From positions 1 through 8,974 of the forward strand of contig DBEG01000047.1 in the NCBI GenBank assembly GCA_002293965.1: a DNA stretch of 8,974 nucleotides. The letters are read 5' to 3'. Of the stretch, positions 5,854-8,974 are shown one piece after another; the stretch's first letter is position 1, and each line of letters starts with the position of its first letter. Position numbers and translations under genes: made by a program. The notes under the pieces are model-generated. The model did not search any database. It was given only the letters and a program-made list of their open reading frames with translations, and was not told where the DNA came from. Source of the DNA: Actinobacteria bacterium UBA912 (GTDB lineage: Bacteria; Actinomycetota; Coriobacteriia; Anaerosomatales; UBA912).

Positions 5854-6808
5854 GAGCTATCTTGGGATCGATATCGGTTCGATCTCGACCAAAGGCGTCG
5901 TAGTAACCGAGGAAGGCGACATCCTCGCCAGTTCCTACCTCTGGACTGAGGGCAACCCCATAGGCGCGGTCAAGCGTCTGTTGGCGCAGCTCGAGGAAGA
6001 CCTCACCGGGACCGAAGCGCGCATCGTGGCTGTAGGAACCACCGGCTCCGCCAGAGAGCTCATCGGCGCTATCCTCGACGCGCAAGCCATCAAGAACGAG
6101 ATCACTGCGCATGCGATGGGAACGCTCTCGCTACACCCTGACGTGCGCACCATCTTCGAGATCGGCGGCCAGGACAGCAAGATCATCATCCTGCGCGACG
6201 GGATCCCGGTGGATTACGCCATGAACACGTTGTGCGCGGCTGGCACCGGCTCCTTCCTCTCCTCGCAGGCCAAAAGGCTGGGCATCCAGGTCGAGCAGTT
6301 CGGCGATTACGCTTTGCGTGCCGAGCGCCCCACCAAGATCGCGGGCAGATGCACCGTGTTCGCCGAGTCCGACCTGGTGCACAAGGCGCAGATGGGTTAT
6401 GCGGTGGAGGACATCGTCGCCGGTCTGTGTAACGCCATCGTGAGCAACTACCTCAACAACGTAGGCAAGGGCAAGAAGATCGAGGCACCCATAGTCTTCC
6501 AGGGCGGGGTGAGCAAGAACGTGGGCGTGGTCAAAGCGTTCGCCGATGCCACCGGTCACGACATCCTGGTCGACGATTGTGGTCACCTGATGGGGGCCCT
6601 CGGGATCGCGTTGCTAGCTAAGGCCTCGGGTCTGGAGGACGACTTCGACTTCTCGATCCGCTCGATGTCGTTCAAGACGACCGGCCTTGAGTGCGGCCGC
6701 TGCCCGAACAACTGCGAGATCGTCTGCGTCCTTCGTGACGAGGAGTTCCTAGCCGGGTGGGGCAACAGGTGCGAAGTGGGTCTTGAGCAGATTATGCGTC
6801 CAGAGTAA
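5846..6808 (+). CDS. Acyl-CoA dehydratase activase (BadF/BadG/HgdC ATPase) with extra Cys-rich tail
   Basis: A 320-aa ASKHA-fold ATPase of the type that holds one [4Fe-4S] cluster between two subunits and couples ATP hydrolysis to one-electron transfer ('archerase'). Motifs: phosphate-1 YLGIDIGSISTKGVVV (5-20), GTTGSARELIG (64-74), FEIGGQDSKIIIL (104-116), NTLCAAGTGSFL (127-138) with C130, GRCTVFAESDLVHKAQMG (167-184) with C169, and FQGGVSKNVGVV (218-229). C130 and C169 match the two cluster ligands known from Acidaminococcus HgdC (Cys127, Cys166). Beyond the usual fold is LECGRCPNNCEIVC...NRCE (281-310), with five cysteines (283, 286, 290, 294, 309), which may bind a second metal centre. It starts at GTG 5846, overlapping the previous gene by 8 nt. 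It probably acts on the two proteins encoded just upstream. Confidence 0.93.
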   Translation: MLKSYLGIDIGSISTKGVVVTEEGDILASSYLWTEGNPIGAVKRLLAQLEEDLTGTEARIVAVGTTGSARELIGAILDAQAIKNEITAHAMGTLSLHPDVRTIFEIGGQDSKIIILRDGIPVDYAMNTLCAAGTGSFLSSQAKRLGIQVEQFGDYALRAERPTKIAGRCTVFAESDLVHKAQMGYAVEDIVAGLCNAIVSNYLNNVGKGKKIEAPIVFQGGVSKNVGVVKAFADATGHDILVDDCGHLMGALGIALLAKASGLEDDFDFSIRSMSFKTTGLECGRCPNNCEIVCVLRDEEFLAGWGNRCEVGLEQIMRPE

Positions 6809-6817
6809 AAATTTTAC

Positions 6818-6846
6818 TTGAGCGAATCCCCTTCGGCGGTTATTGT
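6818..6846 (+). promoter_or_regulatory. Candidate promoter for the epsilon-like/oxidoreductase genes
   Basis: TTGAGC (6818-6823) and TATTGT (6841-6846) are spaced by exactly 17 bp in the 68-bp gap after the activase, each matching the sigma-70 consensus at 4 of 6 positions. No convincing hairpin terminator precedes it, so read-through from the activase run plus extra transcription from here is likely. It would let the oxidoreductase be made independently of the activase module. Confidence 0.4.
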
Positions 6847-6876
6847 CTTTTGTCAACCACCAAAGGAGGTATGCGC

Positions 6877-7464
6877 ATGGAAGCATATAAAGTGCTGCCC
6901 GGCCCAGAGGGCTACCTGCCACCGGCAGCTGCGATGCACGGAGCCCAGATTCCCGAGACGGGCGAAGCACTCGTCGAAGGCGAATGTGTGCCCATGGAAG
7001 TCGCAGTCAAGGTGATTGCGAACCGCCTGGTCTCGGCGAAGAATCCGACATTCTTCCCTGGCCCGCTGCTTCTGTGGAAGACCACGGAGTATGCACTGGA
7101 GCGCGGCCGGCTGATCAGGGAGATCGCCGCCGAAGTCGGAGCCAAGGTCATCCCGATGCCTGACTATCGCCCCAAGTACCCGATGATCGACCCCGCAGTG
7201 GAGATCAACCCGAACCACCCCAACCTGACGATCTGGCACAACAAGATCGACGTCGGCGTGTTCATCGGCGTCCACTGTCATCAGGCGAACCTCGCGCTGA
7301 AGATCATCCGCGGGGGAACCGACTGTTACACGATGGCACTGTGCGCCGAGGATGGCCACGAAGAGGCCAACGCCTCGCTTCGGGATGCCAACAACGATGC
7401 TCTGAAGATGGTCCTTGCTGCTGTCAAGGAAGCGAAGAGCAAGGGAGGAGCTGCCGATGTCTAG
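6877..7464 (+). CDS. CO dehydrogenase beta-family protein (ACDS epsilon-subunit-like)
   Basis: A 195-aa protein resembling the PF02552 family, which includes the epsilon subunit of archaeal CO dehydrogenase/acetyl-CoA synthase, a Rossmann-like DHS domain. Evidence is AVKVIANRLVSAKNPTFFPG (43-62), the first strand and glycine turn of that fold, then an IREIAAEVGAKVIPMPD segment (80-96), and later HPNLTIWHNKIDVGVFIGVH (114-133) followed by CHQANLALKIIRGG. No CO dehydrogenase catalytic subunit is visible in the window. It overlaps the oxidoreductase alpha gene by 8 nt, so it is probably an accessory subunit or flavin/electron-transfer partner of that enzyme (inference). Start: ATG 6877 lies 7 nt after AGGAGG (6864-6869), whereas the in-frame ATG 6871 nearly abuts that site. 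Confidence 0.78.
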   Translation: MEAYKVLPGPEGYLPPAAAMHGAQIPETGEALVEGECVPMEVAVKVIANRLVSAKNPTFFPGPLLLWKTTEYALERGRLIREIAAEVGAKVIPMPDYRPKYPMIDPAVEINPNHPNLTIWHNKIDVGVFIGVHCHQANLALKIIRGGTDCYTMALCAEDGHEEANASLRDANNDALKMVLAAVKEAKSKGGAADV

Positions 7465-8620
7465 GCCCAAGCCGGAGCTGAAAGAGGTCTCGACCTCCTA
7501 TATGCTGTTCGAAGCCGAGCGCGAGGAGCGTTTCATCACTGGTAGCGAGGCTGTTCGCGAGGCGATCAGGAGGGCCAACATCGATATGGCCATCTCCTAC
7601 CCGATCACCCCGCAAAGCGAGAGCATGCACCTTGTCGGCGATCTTTACGCCGAAGGTTACGTGAAAGAGTACTTCCGCGGCGAGAACGAGTTCGCCGTCA
7701 TGTCCCAGGTCGCCGGCGCTGCAATGGCGGGCGTCAGAACCTTCACCGCCACCTGCGGACCGGGCACTCTGCGTGCGTTCGAGAACTTCCCCACGTGGGT
7801 CGGATCTCGCCTTCCGGTAGTCATGGCCTTCATGACCCGAGGCATCAACGCACCGCTGACCATCCAGCCAGACACCCTGGAGATGGCGTTCATGCTCGAC
7901 ACCGGCATGATAATGCTACATGCCGAGAACGCCCAGGAGCTCTACGACATGCTGCTTATGAGCTTCGACGTCGCCGAGCAGACCACCGTGCACATCCCGA
8001 TCGGAGTGTTCGTCGACGGATTCTTCGTCACCCACACCAGCCAGAAGGTCAACGTGGTTTGCGAGGACGTCAAGCTCGGCGGTTACAACCCTGGTCTCTC
8101 GCCTGTGCCTCACATCGACATGGAGACCCCTCCGTTCAGGCTCATGCGCGATCCGTTCGTCATGAAGAGCAACTTCATCAGCTACGCGGCTCACGCAAGC
8201 TGGCAGCAGGAGACCATGTCGGCAGCGTTCCGCGCCAAGAAGCACCTCAAGAAGTACCTGGGTAGCTTCATCGAGCAGGAGAACCCCGACGCCCCCATCC
8301 AGATCGTGGCTTCGGGTACGGCCGTGGCCCAGTCCCGTGAGGCCATCACGCTGCTCAAGGAAGAGGGCATCGAGGCCGGACTGGTCAAGATCAAGACCAT
8401 CCGCCCGTTCCCGACAGAGGAGATCCGCGCCGCGCTCGCCAACGCCGAGACGATCGTGGTTCCAGAGTTCAACCGTGTCGGATGGCTGGCCCGCGAGATC
8501 GCATCTGTCATCCCCAACAACGACCGGATGGTTCTTGGCCCCAGGGTCTACGGTGGAATGACGATGCCCCCGGACGTGATCGCCCAGGTAGTCAAGACCA
8601 AAGACTTCGTTGGGGTCTAA
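7457..8620 (+). CDS. 2-oxoacid:ferredoxin oxidoreductase alpha subunit (PorA-like)
   Basis: A 387-aa alpha chain of a 2-oxoacid:ferredoxin oxidoreductase. Such enzymes decarboxylate a 2-oxoacid on thiamine pyrophosphate with CoA and reduce ferredoxin; most members are reversible. Domain I begins at FITGSEAVREAI (26-37), with the hallmark YPITPQS (48-54), ENEFAVMSQVAGAAMAG (76-92) carrying the Glu that normally contacts the TPP aminopyrimidine, and TATCGPGT (97-104). MTRGINAPLTI (126-136) includes an Arg in the position that holds the substrate carboxylate in PorA. Domain II (transketolase C-terminal type) follows, with IVASGTAVAQSREAI (283-297) and KIKTIRPFP (311-319). The substrate cannot be read from the sequence: pyruvate, 2-oxoglutarate or a branched 2-oxoacid are possible. 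Start ATG 7457 has GGAGG 8 nt upstream. Gamma and delta chains are not in the window. Confidence 0.92.
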   Translation: MSRPKPELKEVSTSYMLFEAEREERFITGSEAVREAIRRANIDMAISYPITPQSESMHLVGDLYAEGYVKEYFRGENEFAVMSQVAGAAMAGVRTFTATCGPGTLRAFENFPTWVGSRLPVVMAFMTRGINAPLTIQPDTLEMAFMLDTGMIMLHAENAQELYDMLLMSFDVAEQTTVHIPIGVFVDGFFVTHTSQKVNVVCEDVKLGGYNPGLSPVPHIDMETPPFRLMRDPFVMKSNFISYAAHASWQQETMSAAFRAKKHLKKYLGSFIEQENPDAPIQIVASGTAVAQSREAITLLKEEGIEAGLVKIKTIRPFPTEEIRAALANAETIVVPEFNRVGWLAREIASVIPNNDRMVLGPRVYGGMTMPPDVIAQVVKTKDFVGV

Positions 8621-8653
8621 GGAATCGCTCGCAGGTCTATTGAGGAGGCTCAG

Positions 8654-8974
8654 ATGTCCCTGGATATAACTAAGATCAACCCGCACTTCGAAGATGTTAT
8701 GCCTTCGGAGTACAAGGACCTGGTCGCAAACGGTCCTTTCGGCAATCCGAAGGGAGTTGGTGACCTCGGTAGCTTCAAGGAGCTCATCGAGGAGCATCCG
8801 CTTTGCGCAGGATGTAATCTCGCGCTGGCACTCAGGCTCGTGATCGGCTCGCTGCCCAAGCCCGAGGATTCGATCATCGTCGGATCGACCGGCTGCAACA
8901 GCCTGGCCTACACGCAGCTCGCGTTGCACAACGTGCACTCGCTCTTCGGCAATCAGAACGCTGTGGCGACCGGC
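8654..8974 (+). CDS. 2-oxoacid:ferredoxin oxidoreductase beta subunit (PorB-like), N-terminal part
   Basis: The first 107 residues of the beta chain, which binds TPP pyrophosphate/Mg2+ and the proximal [4Fe-4S] cluster; the frame runs off the right edge. After a long N-terminal lead (about 45 residues, SEYKDLVANGPFGNPKG...) comes EEHPLCAGCNLALALRLVI (46-64), with cluster ligands C51 and C54 in the usual HxxCxGC setting. VGSTGC (76-81) supplies the third Cys, C81, and NVHSLFGNQNAVATG (93-107) is the normal pre-TPP segment. The fourth Cys and the GDG...N TPP motif would lie beyond the window. ATG 8654 has GAGGAGG (8642-8648) 5 nt upstream and follows the alpha stop by 33 nt, so it is in the same operon. 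Beta-chain identity is strong; substrate is open. Confidence 0.93.
   Translation, partial: MSLDITKINPHFEDVMPSEYKDLVANGPFGNPKGVGDLGSFKELIEEHPLCAGCNLALALRLVIGSLPKPEDSIIVGSTGCNSLAYTQLALHNVHSLFGNQNAVATG

Noticed and set aside
6809..6840. Possible terminator with a CTTCGG loop after the activase
   Set aside because: The stem has a central mismatch and only about three pairs, with no following T-run; not a credible intrinsic terminator.
7916..8938. 340-codon minus-strand open frame antisense to the oxidoreductase genes
   Set aside because: Long antisense frames are expected opposite GC-rich coding DNA. The translation has no recognisable motif, whereas the plus-strand frames have clear PorA and PorB signatures.

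Overview
This 9-kb window reads as chromosome of a strictly anaerobic, high-GC actinobacterium, plausibly of the Coriobacteriia / OPB41 (Anaerosomatales) type. Evidence is the GC-rich codon use, actinobacterial purE/purK and Sua5 genes, and oxygen-sensitive enzyme families (HgdC-type activase, 2-oxoacid:ferredoxin oxidoreductase, ACDS-epsilon-like protein). The lineage is inferred from gene style, not from a marker search. No mobile element, CRISPR array, tRNA or rRNA is visible. Nearly all of the window is coding, and no gene-free stretch exceeds 150 bases.

Left part (1-3660, minus strand). Read in the direction of transcription, a Sua5-type threonylcarbamoyl-AMP synthase (3660-2674) comes first. 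After a 142-bp gap carrying a tandem 10-bp repeat come a PII-like signalling protein (2531-2229), purE (2210-1713), purK (1716-631) and a two-TM HtpX/M48-like protein (626 to beyond the left edge). The last four are tightly packed and look like one operon. PurK uses ATP and bicarbonate to make N5-CAIR, and PurE converts it to CAIR. The PII-like protein resembles the SbtB/CPII group, some members of which bind adenine nucleotides and respond to bicarbonate, so a regulatory link to PurK is an attractive but untested idea. The M48-like protein has lost the HExxH zinc motif (it has HLVAR) and is probably a pseudoprotease.

Right part (3810-8974, plus strand). A 149-bp divergent promoter region separates sua5 from a second gene run. 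Two paralogous DUF2229 / acyl-CoA-dehydratase-like proteins (3810-4784, 4771-5853) overlap each other and a BadF/HgdC-type ATPase activase (5846-6808). Together they form a complete-looking 'archerase plus two-subunit electron acceptor' module. After 68 bp with a good candidate promoter come an orphan protein related to the epsilon subunit of archaeal CO dehydrogenase/acetyl-CoA synthase (6877-7464) and the alpha (7457-8620) and beta (8654 to beyond the right edge) subunits of a 2-oxoacid:ferredoxin oxidoreductase.

Working model (inference). The oxidoreductase makes reduced ferredoxin, the activase uses ATP to push those electrons to lower potential, and the DUF2229 pair uses them for an unknown difficult reduction or dehydration. 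This parallels Kor/ferredoxin/BcrABCD and HgdC/HgdAB, but with catalytic proteins of undescribed function. It is the part of the window most likely to be a new system.
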